Shown here piece after piece: positions 41,104 to 53,640 of a stretch of 64,000 bases of DNA (positions are counted from its first letter, which is position 1; each line of letters starts with the position of its first letter). The DNA comes from Linyphia triangularis. Its lineage: Eukaryota; Arthropoda; Arachnida; Araneae; Linyphiidae. Below the pieces are notes generated by a model that was given only the letters and a program-made list of their open reading frames with translations, was not told the DNA's origin and made no database searches. Made by a program: the position numbers and the translations under genes. Location: positions 47,440,059 to 47,504,058 of the forward strand of contig OZ021732.1 of the NCBI GenBank assembly GCA_963978545.1, given 5' to 3'.

Positions 41104-44100
41104 GTAATTCATAGTTTTGATTTGGACATACCCATACGTGTATCTCAATTCATATTTTTAAACCGGTTGCCGGTCTGATGTATACTTAAAGATTCTGAAT
41201 TTTTTGAAATAGTGGATGTCTATGATCAATACTAATTATCTCTTTTATACTGAAAATTAAATAATTATCTATTTTGTATATTCATTGTACTTGAGATTGG
41301 ATATTGACGTGGGTCTGTTATACATACCTTAGGCTTAAGCATGATATAACTGCAGCCGATGTTGATGTTTGTTCCAAGATACGTTCAAAACTAAATGTGT
41401 TTTTTGGTTATTCGTTATAACTTTAATTTCAATTCTTATTTTCTTCCTTTTTATCAGTGTGTGTTTCTCCTTTTCTGATATTTTCTTTTTTTGCAGTGTT
41501 GCATATTTTACGAACTGTACGACGTGTTGATAATTTTTTTTAATCGATTTCGACATTGATAAAAGTTTTAAAGTTGTGTGAAAAATTTCAATAAGTTTTA
41601 GGTATTGCCAAGCAGGAATTCTCAGTGTCGAAGTTGTTTGTTATAATTTTAATGAATTTGTTTTAATTTTTGACAGTCTACTTGCCACATAATTGTGCGA
41701 AACATGATATCTCTCGATTTAATGATGTTCAATATTTAGCCCTGATGAATTTTTAACCTATACACTTTTAAAATTATTATATATGGCAGTGCGTCTAACA
41801 ACAGAATATATGAAAAATAAAGAATTTTGTAAATATCATGGGCTTAACACAAATGATATCATGCTTTTTTTTTTTGTAATTGTATAGTTATTTTTGCTTG
41901 TTTTCTTTTTGTTACATGTGTAATCGGGTAAATTCCTACTTCACCTTTATGGGTTGGCGCGCTTTTAAAAAGTTGGCGACAAGGCCAAAATGTCGCCAAA
42001 TCGGAAAGTGAAAAATTGATAATCGAACCTGCAGGGGTGTTGCCAAATTTAGAACTGTATCGCCTACTAAATAGCGCCAAATCGGCTTGGCGATATTTTA
42101 ACGTCAACTAGGAATAGACCGTGTAATCTTATTCCTTCTAATAGAAAATATTTGTCAAACAGCCTGGCAGTAGTTGGCAAAATTTTATAAAATTTTCATA
42201 TTCACCCTTGAAGACCAGCAATTTAAAGCTATAAATAAAATTTGAAATACCTTTTATGACTTAAATCTTTGTTTCTAAAGTGTCTTTATAATTATGAGGT
42301 GAAAATGGAGGAAAGACAAAACGTGTATAGAGTCCAGTGAATTTTTGCAACTAAAATCGGGGAATTAAATTCTCACTTAAAATAAATCACTTGAAGCAAA
42401 AAATTATTGGTAAATTCCTACTTCACGTTTATGGGTTGGCGTGCTTTTGACAAGTTGGCGACAAGGCTAAAATGTCGCCAATTCGGAATTCCCAAATGGA
42501 AATTTGAGAATCGAACCTGCTCCATGATTTGTGGTATAGGAAGGTTGAAGTCCAATGCCAAAGCCATTATGCTACGGTTGCGATGTAAGTTGTAGTAAGA
42601 TTAAGTGTTTTTGCTTTTCATTTGAATTACATTTATATTAAAAACGTGCATCCCGGGAAGAAATTAAAATGATTTGCATAAGTTTATTCGATATCAGCGA
42701 AAATTCAAAGGCAATGAAGTTGCAAACAATAATTGAAAAAACAAAAAAGTTAAGGAATTTAAATTTAATTTTAAACGATACTTGAAAACTAGTTTAAGCA
42801 ATTAAAATTTAATTTCAAATAATTTAAAGGGGGTAAAATTTCATTAAACTTTTACATTAATGACAAATATGTAACCCCTTCTAGAATATTTATATTTTTA
42901 ATCACTTGCTAAAAACTAAGGTGTGCGCGCGCTTCACGCTCTAAAATGAAAATTTGCAACCTATTTTGGCCTTATGGCCAATTGAACCTAAAAAAAATGC
43001 CCCTACCTAATTTGGGCAGGAATCTCACCCTCGAAATCACTTGTTTTTTTTTAATTACTTATGGTGCCAATTCATCATGGTGGTTGATTTCAAATCCACA
43101 AGATGGCGTGTGATTCGAAATGAACAAGATGCTGTCAAAATGACGTAAATAATAAGCGATGTCTGAAAACATAAGGAATATTAAAGTGATTAATAAAAAT
43201 CAACATAATAAGCAAATTATTAACAAACTGCACCTGCAAGATAGACAAATGGCTGTTCGAAAACCAAGTTCCTTTCCAGCAGGATCTCCTTGAAGTATCT
43301 TTCTGACAAACCCATTGGTAGCCGTCGGTCAACTGGTCTCTTTCACCCAGATACATTTGTTCACCACATTTGGGACAAATGAATTCCGATATTAAACCGA
43401 CATCTATACATCATTGCAAAAGCTGGCGTTTTCCTTTCAATTCCATCAAGAAAAAACCTAAAAAGTGAATTAAAAAGAAGCCATCGTTACGGAAAACACC
43501 GTTAGAAATTTAAAACAGCCACAAAAATGACATCCTCGATCCTCCATGCATTCAAATTCAGGGTTACCATAAAATCACGGTTGCGCATGCTCGTCAAAAA
43601 AGGGGGGGTTGCCAAATCGGCTTGGCGATATTTTAACGTCAACTAGGAATAGACCAAATTATTTATTTCATCAAGACTTTAATATTTCTAGAAAATTTGT
43701 GGTCTTTTCCTTGGTTATGTTGAAATATTGCTAATCGAATTTGGCGCCAAGTGGTAGGTGATAAAGTTTCATATTTAACAATCTTATTTCTCTCTTTTTT
43801 TTTTTTTTTTTTTGTTGCCATTCTTGAATTTTTTTTTTTTAAATTTTTATAATTATTTGCATATTCCTTAAATTTTTCAGCCATTGTTTAGTATTAATGC
43901 ATATTTTGAATTATCCACCTCTTGTAGATTTCGAATCAGCCGCCAATTGGCGAAGTTTTGGTCTTTTGTCAGCTTTTTAAAATTGCACCAACTCTTCCAC
44001 GTGTACTATAAACTTGCTAAATTTATAATTTAAATTCACTTTTTGGTTAATAAATTTCTTTGCTAAGAGTTTTTTAATTGTTTACATTTGCGTCTGTAAA

Positions 44101-47100
44101 TGTATGGGTGATCAAATAAAAAAAATGGGTGATATGTATCTGAAAAATTTTACTTGTTTTCCCTCTACAAATCTTGGTGTATGAAGCATTTAATTTCAAA
44201 TCGTAATGTCGGAATTGTTAGTATGTTTTTTTTGTGTCAAATTCTGTAAGCGAGTAATTGAATGCTATTCATATAATGACCCATTTTTAAAGTGTACTAG
44301 TTATATAACAGGGTTTGTAAGCTTCAGAGAGAACAAAGAAAACCTGGAAAACTCAGGGAAAATAAATCAGCCTTAAAGTCTTGGGAGAAAAAGAAAAATC
44401 CCCTTAAAACCTGGAAAAAGTCGTTAATCTGGAAAAAAATCCTACTCTTCAATGCTATTTGAACAACCGTAACTCTAGGAATTGAAGTTACCGAATTTCT
44501 TGATTACAAAGACTTTTTTCGAATTACTGGAACGAATTACTGTGTAATCAAGGTTTGACTATATTTATATGGCTAAAAATAATTACCTTCACGATAGAAA
44601 ACACGATTCTGTAAAACTCGGGAAAATCTAAGGGAATTTTTTTTCTGAAAATGAGTATGAACCCTGTATAAAATACGTCTGTACTATCAGACTTCAACAC
44701 TTTGTTGATTTGAGCATTTATTATTGGAGAAAAGCTTTATAACCATTTGAACTTTTAAGTATCCATTCCTTCAGTATCGGGCCGACCAAACGGTATAGTG
44801 GTTAGCGTGCTAGCTTCTAGACCGCGAGGTTGCGGGTTCGAGTCCCGTGTTGGGCATGGGTGTTTGTAAATGTATGTTGGCTTGTCTAATGACGAATGTT
44901 TCGGCGCATTATAGCCCTCGTGTTGCTGACGGCGCCAGATAATCTGAATACAACCAACCTTCAGTATCGGAAATTGGCTGTCTTAAATTGTTAAACGTAA
45001 GGGGCAAAAAGTTAAATAGCAATTTTTCTCTTGTTGTAATGTTGCATGCATGTCCTCATTTGATATGTTACTACTGGGTGTTCAGTAACGGAAAATATGA
45101 AAAACAAGAGAAACTGGTAACTCTGTAAATATCAGATTTCAGATTTGAAATTTTTTATTGAAATCAAGGAATATAATTTTTTTCATCTGTAAGTCAAAGG
45201 ACTACATTTTCCTTCAATACTTTAAAGAAATGCATCAGCAGTTTCATTTTTTTTTCTTTCTTTGATATACATTTTTTAAATTTGAATGTTATTGTGTACA
45301 TTTTTGTATTGTAAAAGTGAGTGTGGCACATGGAATTTTCGAGGAAATTAAAATGAGTTTGTCTCTAAAAACCCTGTGCTAGAAATTGTACAATTGATTC
45401 ATATTTCTTTTAAGTTCATTTTCAAAGATTTTTGTCAAAGGTTTTTAAAATATTGCTTGTTATTAAAAAATAATTAAAATTGATAGAATAGTGCATGGAA
45501 AGCCCAGTAAAATATTACATAACTTAATAAGCTGTTTTATTGTAACGGCTGCTCATTAGTGATGTTTGGCAATTTGGTAAATATAACAATAGGAAGATTT
45601 TCTACTTTTCTGCTTACTCTTTTAATAAAGCCACATATCAAAGCATTTGTTGTATATAGACAGATCTCAGACTAGATTTAGTTTCAAGAAATGTTTAAAA
45701 TCCTTAATCGGGAGATAAATTTAGAGCTTGTTTTATTATTTAATGCTGTATTAAAAACATACATATAATATTCTAAAAGCTTGCTTTGCTGTGTAGAATG
45801 TATATTCATTTTGTAAAAGTTATACTTTTTTTTCTTTCTAGTTTTTATGAGTGAACTTTGATGCTTTAAAGTAACAATTAATAAAGTTGAAATGAATTTA
45901 AAACACAAAAGACTAATTTTTACTATCAGGTTTCTTGCAAATATCTGGGTAATTTATTCTATTTGATGATATTTCATATTAAGTTAGAAATCTAATATTC
46001 ATACATATATACCACCTATTTTTAAATACAGTAGTTTTTATAAAATATTCCTAGCCTGTAGTTTTTACATGTGTAAACTTTTAACAAAGTAAATTGAAAT
46101 TTTTCCACTGTGTCTAATTTCTTTGTTTTATATTTGTACCCTTGTGTTTTGTAGGCATCTCAGGGAGAAGTCAAATACTCTTTGCCCTGACCTACACGAC
46201 CCGTTACTTGGATCTCTTCAGCAACTTTATATCTATATATAATTCTGTGATGAAAATCTTCTTTATTGGTGCTTCTTATGCGACCCTCTATCTGATGTAT
46301 TTGAAGTTCAAGGCGACATACGACCGCAACCATGACACTTTTCGTATTGAGTTCCTTGTCATCCCTGTTGTCATCCTGTCTCTTGTTGTGAATCATGATT
46401 TCAGTCCCCTTGAGGTTTGTTGATCGATACTTGTAAAAAACACGCCTAATCCATAAATACATTAAAATAGACAAACTATTTTTGTTTAATATTAAAAGAA
46501 TATTAAATATTTCAAGTTATCAAATTGCATATTTTCCTTTGTAGTAATTGGGAATACTATTATTTTTTTTTTTTTTTTTGTGCCTGAAATCCATAATTTT
46601 TTTTAAATATTAAATTGATCGTAATTTTTTTTCTTGAAATTGTCTATTCTAAAATTGGTTACATAGGTATTTAAATTCTGTCGATTAAAGTAAAGTTTTA
46701 CAGTGAATACAAAAATTTACTTTATACAAAAGGTATACAAAGATACTAATCTAATAATAAGATTCTAATATAAAGAGACATTCATTAATTTTATCCAGTT
46801 CTACAATGAGAAAAAAATTAATTATTTTAACTGGTCTGTAATTAATGTTATTTTGCTATTATTGCCATCCTGGTATATCTATTATCACTCATTTATTATG
46901 TAATCAATGTAAAAGTGCTTAGTTTTGCATGTATATAGTAGATACGTACATTTATATTTAATGTTTGCAGTGGAGAGTGAGAAAACCTTTTAATTGTTAG
47001 ATAATAAATCTTATAAAATTTCTTTACTGTGTTAACAGTGCTTAAACAATCTGGTTTAAGTATAGAAGTAGAATATTTCAATCACATTAAAAATTTGCCC

Positions 47101-48955
47101 TACTCATGAGTGTGATGCAGAACTTGTGTCTAGCATCTAAGAGATCGTGATCAATCTTCCCAGCTCTGCTGCATCTCTTCAAAGGGAGTAAATACAGAGG
47201 GCTGTTTGGTTAAAGTCTTTTGGACCTTCTCCCATTTTAAATTCAAATGGTGGGCTGTTTTTTTTTCAAAGATCCCCCAGAAAACACCCCTCTTCTCGCA
47301 GAATATCTAACCATATTCTGTTTTGCGTTTTTGGAGCTCTTGCGTAAGAAAAGCCTTAGTTCAACCAACCACATTTAAATTGAAATAATGACAGTGATAA
47401 TATCGTCCAAATAAAATTTGAGTTTGACAATTTCTGGCTATTTCTCACACTGTTTTAATATAGAACAGTTTCATTTTTACTTGAATGACGTAAGCAAGTT
47501 ATTTTCAAAAGAAATCATTATAAAACAATAAACACTGCATCTGACTGCATAATTCTGTTGATAGTGATTTTGTTATGTTTCGTTCCTTTAGATCCTATGG
47601 ACCTTTTCAATCTATTTGGAATCCGTTGCCATTCTTCCTCAACTGTTCATGGTTTCGAAGACAGGTGAAGCAGAAACCATTACTTCTCACTATCTATTCT
47701 GTTTGGGATCATACAGGGGACTTTACATTTTGAATTGGGTCTACCGTTATTATTCAGAAGGTTTCTATGATTTGATTGCAATCATTGCTGGCATTGTGCA
47801 AACAGTTCTCTACTGTGACTTCTTCTATTTATACATTACCAAAGGTGAGTTTCTTGCAATTATTTATATTATCAATAGTTTTAAATTCTCTTATTTTGTA
47901 GTTGAAAAAAATAATTTCAGTAAAAGGTGTAAAAATTAATTTTTATTAAAGGTTAGAAAGTGGTTTGTCATTTGCAACATTTCATGTTTTTACCTATTTA
48001 TATTTTTTGGATAAATGTGGCCAACTTGTATGTTTATATTTTCTGTTATTGGCTGTAAATCAGTGTAACAAGGTTTTTTCCTTGCGTATGACACTTTCTG
48101 CTATCTACGAAACTAAGCATGCAGACCTCTCCATTGTGTATAATTTAACAATCTCTAGATTAACAACTATTTCTGAATATCATTTCCATCCTTCATTATC
48201 TCTATTAACTATGGACAACAAAAGCTGGGGTCGTAGTCACCATAAAATTCATAATGTTCCTTAAATTTTTGTTTCTCTCTGAAATTCCTAAAATTGTACT
48301 TAAATTTTTTCCATGATTCCTAAAAAAAACATAAATTTAAAATTACCTGATATTTCTCCAAAACCCTCAAAGAAACACCAATATTTCTCCAGATGAGAAA
48401 AATGGATTTAATTAAATTTGCATGTTAATAAAAATAGTATAGTTTTTTCGTTATATAACTGTTATTTTGCTAAAAAGTTGTTTATTTCTCAATTTTTTTT
48501 TAAATAGGCAATTTTTTTGGCTGTATCAAAATAAACTTTGGAAAACATATGTCTGTTGTTAAAGGTTAATGTCAGCTTCGGAAGAACTATCGATAAAATT
48601 TAAAAAAGTTCTTGAAATATTTGTAATTATCCCTAAAATGTTTCTAAATTTTTTGAAATCATCCCAAAAATTCCTACCTAAATTTCATCCCTTTTAATAG
48701 TGACCTAATTAACCTTTGAAATAGACAAATTTAAGCTACATCCACCAATAGCATATTCAAAGAATTGTAGATAATAAACTGAAATTAGACATTGAAGGAA
48801 GTGTTTTAACTAACATTAAAAGGTTCAGAAATTCTATTCTAGGAATATAAGAGGAAAAAATGTATTTTAGGTATATGTAATTAATATTTTATATAACTAC
48901 AAATATATATATTTTTTCAGTCATTAAAGGCAAGGCTCTGAAATTGCCAGCATAA
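41013..48955 (+). CDS. KdelR: ER lumen protein-retaining receptor (KDEL receptor), four coding exons
   Basis: Coding exons are 41013-41103, 46155-46414, 47592-47844 and 48921-48955, joined in phases 1, 0 and 1 at GT/AG sites to give 639 bases: 212 residues plus stop, the usual family length. The protein is a seven-helix Golgi/cis-Golgi receptor that binds C-terminal KDEL/HDEL signals of escaped ER proteins and returns them in COPI vesicles. Signal-pocket residues known in vertebrate receptors are all present: R5, H12, R47, D50, W120, E127, Y158, R159, Y162, N165, W166, R169 and D177. Hallmark motifs include MN-FR-GDLSH at the start, [28 protein letters not shown] and YCDFFYLY. The cytosolic tail reads [12 protein letters not shown]: the retrieval lysines K204 and K206 are kept, but residue 207 is Ala and 209 Lys, where human receptors have Lys and Ser. 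Confidence 0.97.
41926..42120. mobile_element. hAT-like MITE, short form, with perfect 8-bp duplication
   Basis: Starts GGGTAAATTCCTACTTCAC and ends GTCAACTAGGAATAGACC, imperfect inverted termini of about 18 bases. GTGTAATC is duplicated exactly at 41918-41925 and 42121-42128. The core repeats TTGGCGAC/GTCGCCAA motifs and keeps a TCGAACCTGC block shared with the long form at 42409. An 8-bp duplication fits hAT or another 8-bp-duplicating superfamily. Confidence 0.88.
42409..43655. mobile_element. hAT-like MITE, long form, with perfect 8-bp duplication
   Basis: Starts GGTAAATTCCTACTTCACG and ends GTCAACTAGGAATAGACC, sharing both ends with the 195-base element upstream. AAATTATT is duplicated exactly at 42401-42408 and 43656-43663. 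At 1,247 bases it is over six times longer. The interior includes a reversed tRNA-like segment (about 42505-42590) and about 1 kb of sequence absent from the short form. No transposase frame is visible. Confidence 0.88.
42505..42590 (-). mobile_element. tRNA-like (SINE head) segment inside the long MITE
   Basis: On the minus strand it reads GCAACCGTAGCATAATGGC, an A-box-like start, then GGAGCAGGTTCGATTCTC, a good B box (GGTTCGATTC), spaced as in a tRNA with a variable insert. The part around TCGAACCTGC also survives in the short MITE, so the tRNA-like sequence belongs to the family core rather than being a late insertion (inference). Confidence 0.5.
44309..44666. mobile_element. TIR element with CAGGGTT ends
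   Basis: Starts CAGGGTTTGTA and ends TATGAACCCTG, inverted termini of about 11 bases with two mismatches, enclosing 358 AT-rich bases with repeated AAACCTGGAAAA-type and CTCGGGAAAAT-type motifs. Flanks TTATATAA and TATAAAAT are similar but not identical, so the duplication is uncertain. The end sequence resembles hAT termini. Confidence 0.55.
44781..44957 (+). mobile_element. tRNA-derived SINE, full length, perfect 13-bp duplication
   Basis: Begins GCCGACCAAACGG, with the pol III A box in TATAGTGGTTAGCGTG and an exact B box GGTTCGAGTCC. The body contains ATGTTTCGGCGCATTATAGC and CTGACGGCGCCAGATAATC, ending CAACCAA. CCTTCAGTATCGG is repeated exactly at 44768-44780 and 44958-44970. This is the reference copy for the family also found at 3962, 15582, 20087 and 61211. 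Confidence 0.95.
46155..46414 (+). CDS. KdelR: KDEL receptor exon 2
   Basis: Encodes the rest of Gly31 to Glu117. The acceptor is GTTTTGTAG|GC and the donor is CCTTGAG|GTTTGT. Contains R47, D50 and the loop motif [14 protein letters not shown]. Confidence 0.96.
46415..47591 (+). other. KDEL receptor intron 2
   Basis: 1,177 AT-rich bases with a T-run near 46561-46579. I see no gene or element. Confidence 0.9.
47592..47844 (+). CDS. KdelR: KDEL receptor exon 3
   Basis: Encodes Ile118 to Lys201 plus one base. The acceptor is TTCCTTTAG|AT and the donor is CAAAG|GTGAGT. Carries most of the signal-binding residues (W120, E127, Y158-R169, D177). Confidence 0.96.
47845..48920 (+). other. KDEL receptor intron 3
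   Basis: 1,076 bases. A 99-codon open frame (47965-48264) has no recognisable domain. The stretch 48280-48690 repeats AATTCCTA/CCTAAATTT-type words and may be a decayed interspersed repeat. Confidence 0.85.
48921..48955 (+). CDS. KdelR: KDEL receptor exon 4 (tail)
   Basis: Encodes Val202 to Ala212 and TAA. The acceptor is ATATATTTTTTCAG|TC. It is too short to show up as an open frame on its own; the family's KGK-L-LPA ending identifies it. Confidence 0.93.
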
Positions 48956-50100
48956 GAATACTTTCATTTTTGAAAGTTGTCAGATTTATCGTGCACATGT
49001 CTCATCAGAAAAGTAAAGAATGGCATTTGAGGACCTTGGATACAGTACTTTTACACAATTCTGAAGTATCTCCATAACATTGGGTTTGTGTGTTTCTTGC
49101 AGATTCTTGCATCTAAATTCAACTCTTTGCTGTGGTGCTGGTTCAAGGTTGAACTTGTTGGTATCTATTAATTACCACTCAAACTGTTATCTATTAAATT
49201 GATTCTGTGTACTCTATTTGATATTTCTTTGTAGCTATTAAAGATGTTAAAATTTCAACCTTGAACTTGTTCTCACCACCAACAGATTTAAAATTGAGGT
49301 TGATGTTGATTCATGCAGCTCAATTTTTGATTATCATTGGCAATAAAATTGTATAATTGCTGCCACAAGCAACATAAAATTGATTGAATTGTGAAAATAT
49401 ATGTGCTGAAACCTTGTCCTGTTTTTATATATATAATGGAATATTAATCTTTTGAGTTGTGTAAGTATTGATTTGACTTGAGATGTATATCTGTATCAGG
49501 GTTATACTTTTGATAAAATATTAAAATAGCTTTTTTTTTTGTCATTTGAGTTATGTTTTTTGGGCTTATTTTTCAAATATGTTTTTGAATATTAGATCAA
49601 AAGCTGATATTTATTTATGCATGCACCACATTACCATGTTTCCCATAATTACGTTTGCAACATTTCTGTGATTTGTCTTTTTTCATTTTTGAATTCAAAT
49701 CATATAAAGGGATGTTGTATTTGTAATTTTAAGTTTAGAAGTTTATAAAAGAGACCCCACCTCTCCATTTTGATGGTGTCAAAACAGTTTGTATTTGAAA
49801 TAGTGATCTGGATTTTGATAAGTAAAAATTTGAGTTCTTTAAATGCATATTTTCTTATTTTTATGTTTTAATTGAATGGATTATATGTTTAAGTTTTAAA
49901 AACATTAAAACACATTTATTTTACAAAGTTACACTATCCCAACTGTTTGAAATTGTAATCCATATTGTACAATTAAGTTCTTGTTTTGGATTTTTATTTT
50001 CGTACACTCCTGCAGAAGTTAAAAGCTAGTCTGCAGATACATTTTTATGTTTCATTCGTCTGCAATAAAATTTATAATTCTGAAAATTTGCCTTTGCACT
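48956..50100 (+). other. Probable 3' UTR of the KDEL receptor and downstream DNA
   Basis: AT-rich sequence without open frames of note. Candidate poly(A) signals AATAAA lie at 49342-49347 and at 50064-50069. Which one is used cannot be decided here. Confidence 0.5.
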
Positions 50101-50410
50101 CTTTCATTTCTCAAATTTGCCTTTCAGTGTTTCGTTACTATTAACTGTTTTACTAACTTAATAAACTGTTTTATTAACATATTACTATTTTTGAATTCCT
50201 TGCACTTCTTTAGTTTTTAATGTTAATCTTTTCTTGTTTATCTTTCAACATAATACAATTGCAAATTCTGTAACTGTTAATGTTAAACAACAAATTATAT
50301 GCATGACAAAATAAACGCAAAATTAGTTATTAAAATTGTATTTTTTTTTTGTTTTGAAATTTGCAGTTGGTATTGTGCTTAAAAGAAATGCTGAATATAA
50401 TATGAAATAG

Positions 50411-51450
50411 CATGGTTCGTACGTTATTAAGAATCCTTGAAAAGTGCTTGAAAAAAACAACTTTCATTTAAAAGTGCTTGAATTTCATTTTATTTTCTAA
50501 AAAAATAGCCTCTTGAAAAATCTTTTAATGAACACAGGCGGCATGCGAAACATTTGAAACGCACTGTTTAAAAGGCGTTTTTTGCGTACCGTTTAAAAAG
50601 GACAGGAAAATGTATTTTCAATCCAAGTTGGTTAAAAAAGCCAAAATATAATTCGTGGTTGCAAGCCTACATATTTGATCTGCATTATGTACTTTGCCAA
50701 AAATTTTAGCATGGCATCAATAGGGGAAAGGGCTTTAAAAAGCCATGCGAAAAACAAAAAACGCAGGGATTTAGTTTTTTTTTAAGAAGTTCAATGAGCT
50801 TTGTTAGAGCTATTTCTAATGATTAAAATACCCCGAAAGCGAATATTGTTTGTAACAATCAACGTTTTTATACGAGCACAGTGGAGGCGCCTGTAATTAA
50901 AAACGAAGTTTAGATACTGAAATGCTATTGACATTGAAAACCATAAGAAATTATGGCTCTAAATCAACTAAAAATATTGATTAATTATTTCATTTTATGT
51001 TCGGCGGTAGCGTGATTGCATCTAAATTTTCATGTGGAGAAAAAAAACCTGCCTTTTATGCAGTATTTGGAATCAAGGCTTCATAGAGTGTATTAGAAGG
51101 CAGTTTAATCAATAAGAATTTTATGTTATTTGGCGATAGTCTCAATGTGATGAAAAAGAATCACGAAAAACAAATGGATTTTCACATCTAATATTGGTGC
51201 AATAACAAAGTGAGCACTACTTACTTTACTTCTGTTTTTCTGGGACATTAGTGCATAGTCTTCTATTGTAACCTTAAAATTTTCTTCTATTAAAACCTAA
51301 AGAACATTTCTTGTATTTACTTGATTCGAACATGCACCGTTTGCCAAAGTATTGAAGTTTTGTTTTAATGTATTTGCGTTGGTCACTCATCCTTGAAAAG
51401 TGTTTAAAGCTCCTTGAAATTTATTTTCCCTTTCATGTATACGAACCATG
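50411..51450. mobile_element. TIR element with CATGGTTCGTA ends
   Basis: Starts CATGGTTCGTACG and ends TATACGAACCATG, inverted termini of 11 bases around 1,040 bases. Just inside both ends is a direct CCTTGAAAAGTG(C/T)TT repeat with a following TTGAA-TTTCATTTT-type block. No clean target duplication is seen. Termini of this type occur in hAT-like elements, but the assignment is tentative. No transposase frame is present. Confidence 0.6.
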
Positions 51451-53440
51451 ACCAGTCCATATCCGTAAGCAACTTGAATGTTCTTTTTTAACTAGAGGTG
51501 ACAATTCTTCCGCGTTTACACGGATTTCCGCTTTTTTTTATGAGAAATTCCGCTTTTCTTCTCCCCTCCCCCCTCTCCCAAATTTCAGCTTTTTTATTCC
51601 CTCCCGAGAAATTTTCTACATCTTGTCTTCCGCACACATAAGTACAAAAATGTATTCTTATTCAGCTATTTTTGTTCTTCAAAATAATGCATTTGTTTCC
51701 CTATTTTTTTACATTGACTATTCTCGCCCCTGATTAAGCAACGGAGCAAAATGTTTGCAGCATTGTGGTTGCAGCTTGGATGACTTAAAACTTAGTATGT
51801 CTGGATGCTCGGCCATTGAGAAAATGTGCAATGTTAAAAAAATTTGGAAAATTTTCAATAAATCTGTATTGGGGAATTTTTTTTTGCAATCAAAATTTAA
51901 ATAATCTCTCTATATTGAAAAAGTATAATAAATAAAAAAAAAAAAATATTTTACATGAGTAACAAATTGTTTTCAACATACTTTCTTTTGTCCTTCCCTT
52001 TGTTAAATTCTCATTTCTATTTTTAATGAAATTTTGAAAATTTATTTGAATTTTTATTTAATGTTTAATCATACTTGAATATTAATGGAAAACTAACAAG
52101 CTACTTTATTTATCTTTGCAGTACGTATGTTTCTATAAAATTTAGATTTAGTGGTTTACATTTCCATTTTTGTTAAAGTACAAGTGATTAAGAATTTTCA
52201 GCGATATTCAAATTGTTGGTCCTCTGAATTCCTGCAAGTGTGTACATTCATTATTCTAAATACTTTAATTCAATAAACGAACGGTTTTATAGCTTTAAAG
52301 TTAAATTAGATTTTACTTATGGCTAAGATGTTGGTAGAATTTCTTGGATAAAGGGGTCTTTTCCACCATTGTAACTTGACACTTGACTAAAAGATCTGTT
52401 TACAACTACTGATTATTATAATATCATTACCTTTGAGCAATTATATTTTATTTCTTTTTAATTTTTAGTTCATGATTTAGGTTTATTGTTCTTTCGATTT
52501 TTTCTTTTTTACTGAACAATTTTTTAATTATTAGTGATTTTATGGTTTGAGTATTATTCAACAAATCTAAAGGATATCTTGTACAATGGATTGCTATATT
52601 ACATGCATGCAATATTTTTTTTTTGCTTAAATACAAGATGGGGTTGAATTTACACTTTATCTAAATGCTTATCCAATATTTTTCTGTTTCAAATACACTT
52701 TATCTTTTCCTAGCATTACTTGGAATATCATAGCAAACATTAATATCTCACAAATAAAGCTTTAGGAATGTTCCATAGGTACATCAATTTGATTTACATT
52801 AAATTTCATTTGCCAAGTGTCATCGAAAGATTACATATTGATATCTCATCCAATACTCTGACAAATTTTAAAAGTAGATGCTTTATGCACATAATATTAA
52901 ATTATTTAAAAGTTTTTTATATTTCGACATATAAGGCAATTATATTGATACTACTTTATTTTTCAAAAAATTATTTATCCAGTGAAGATGTAGGCGGAAA
53001 CATATGCACTAGGATAACCCTTATTTTTTTTAACTTTCTAAAAGTTTAGCTTCCACCCCTATCATGTTTCAATCAACAAAAAAGGGATCTGTGTTAAATT
53101 TTACCTAAATCGTATGATCCTAGTCGACTATGAAGTTTTCAAATTTTCGCAAAGAAAGTTATTTTTCCAGATACCTTTTTCTAGTTATTTGATGTGAAAC
53201 CACTTGTAAGTATTAGTAATGGATGATGTAATATGCAAGTTTTCATTAATTTCATACAACGGTCTCGCATTATCAACCCTTTAAAAAATAGAAATAATTG
53301 ACTTCTGATGGTATTACCCCTGAAAAATCAAAGTATGCCATGTGAAATGGGAATATCTTATGTAATTAATAATAGAATTAAATAAATTTCTATTATAATT
53401 ATTAAGCTTATACTATTGTTATTACTTTCAAATATCCATA
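51451..53440. other. Intergenic, AT-rich
   Basis: A pyrimidine-rich stretch (51540-51605) and A/T runs. Short chance open frames only; I see no supported gene. Confidence 0.5.
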
Positions 53441-53449
53441 TATTAACAG

Positions 53450-53640
53450 AGTAACGAAAGTATTGTTTTTGGTCAAAGAAATTTTTAATTTTTTTTGCAT
53501 TTTTCCATGTTTTGGAATATTCTAATTTCAAAAAAGTGGTATACAAAAAATTATCTGTCCGTGTACATGGTCAGCATAACTCCTGAACGAATTGACGTAC
53601 AATGTTCGAATTCGGTTTACGGGTAAGTGGTGGCCATTAA
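53450..53640. repeat. Dispersed repeat, copy 2 (pairs with 39786-39950)
   Basis: Shares ordered blocks with 39786-39950: TTTTGGAATATTCTAATTTC, AAAAAAGTGGT, GCATAACT and AATGTTCGAATTCGGTTTAC. The similarity may continue to about 53960 in this copy, through AATGCAAAAGTTATTGAAG. Confidence 0.6.

Larger units (their letters stand above)
41104..46154 (+). other. KDEL receptor intron 1, TE-rich
   Basis: A 5,051-base intron carrying at least four transposable elements, listed separately (41926, 42409, 44309 and 44781). The remainder is AT-rich with long T-runs (43795-43814, 43829-43840). Confidence 0.9.

Noticed and set aside
44781..44860. Functional tRNA gene
   Set aside because: A and B boxes are good, but the flanking 13-bp duplication, the ~100-base non-tRNA body and the other copies show it is a SINE.
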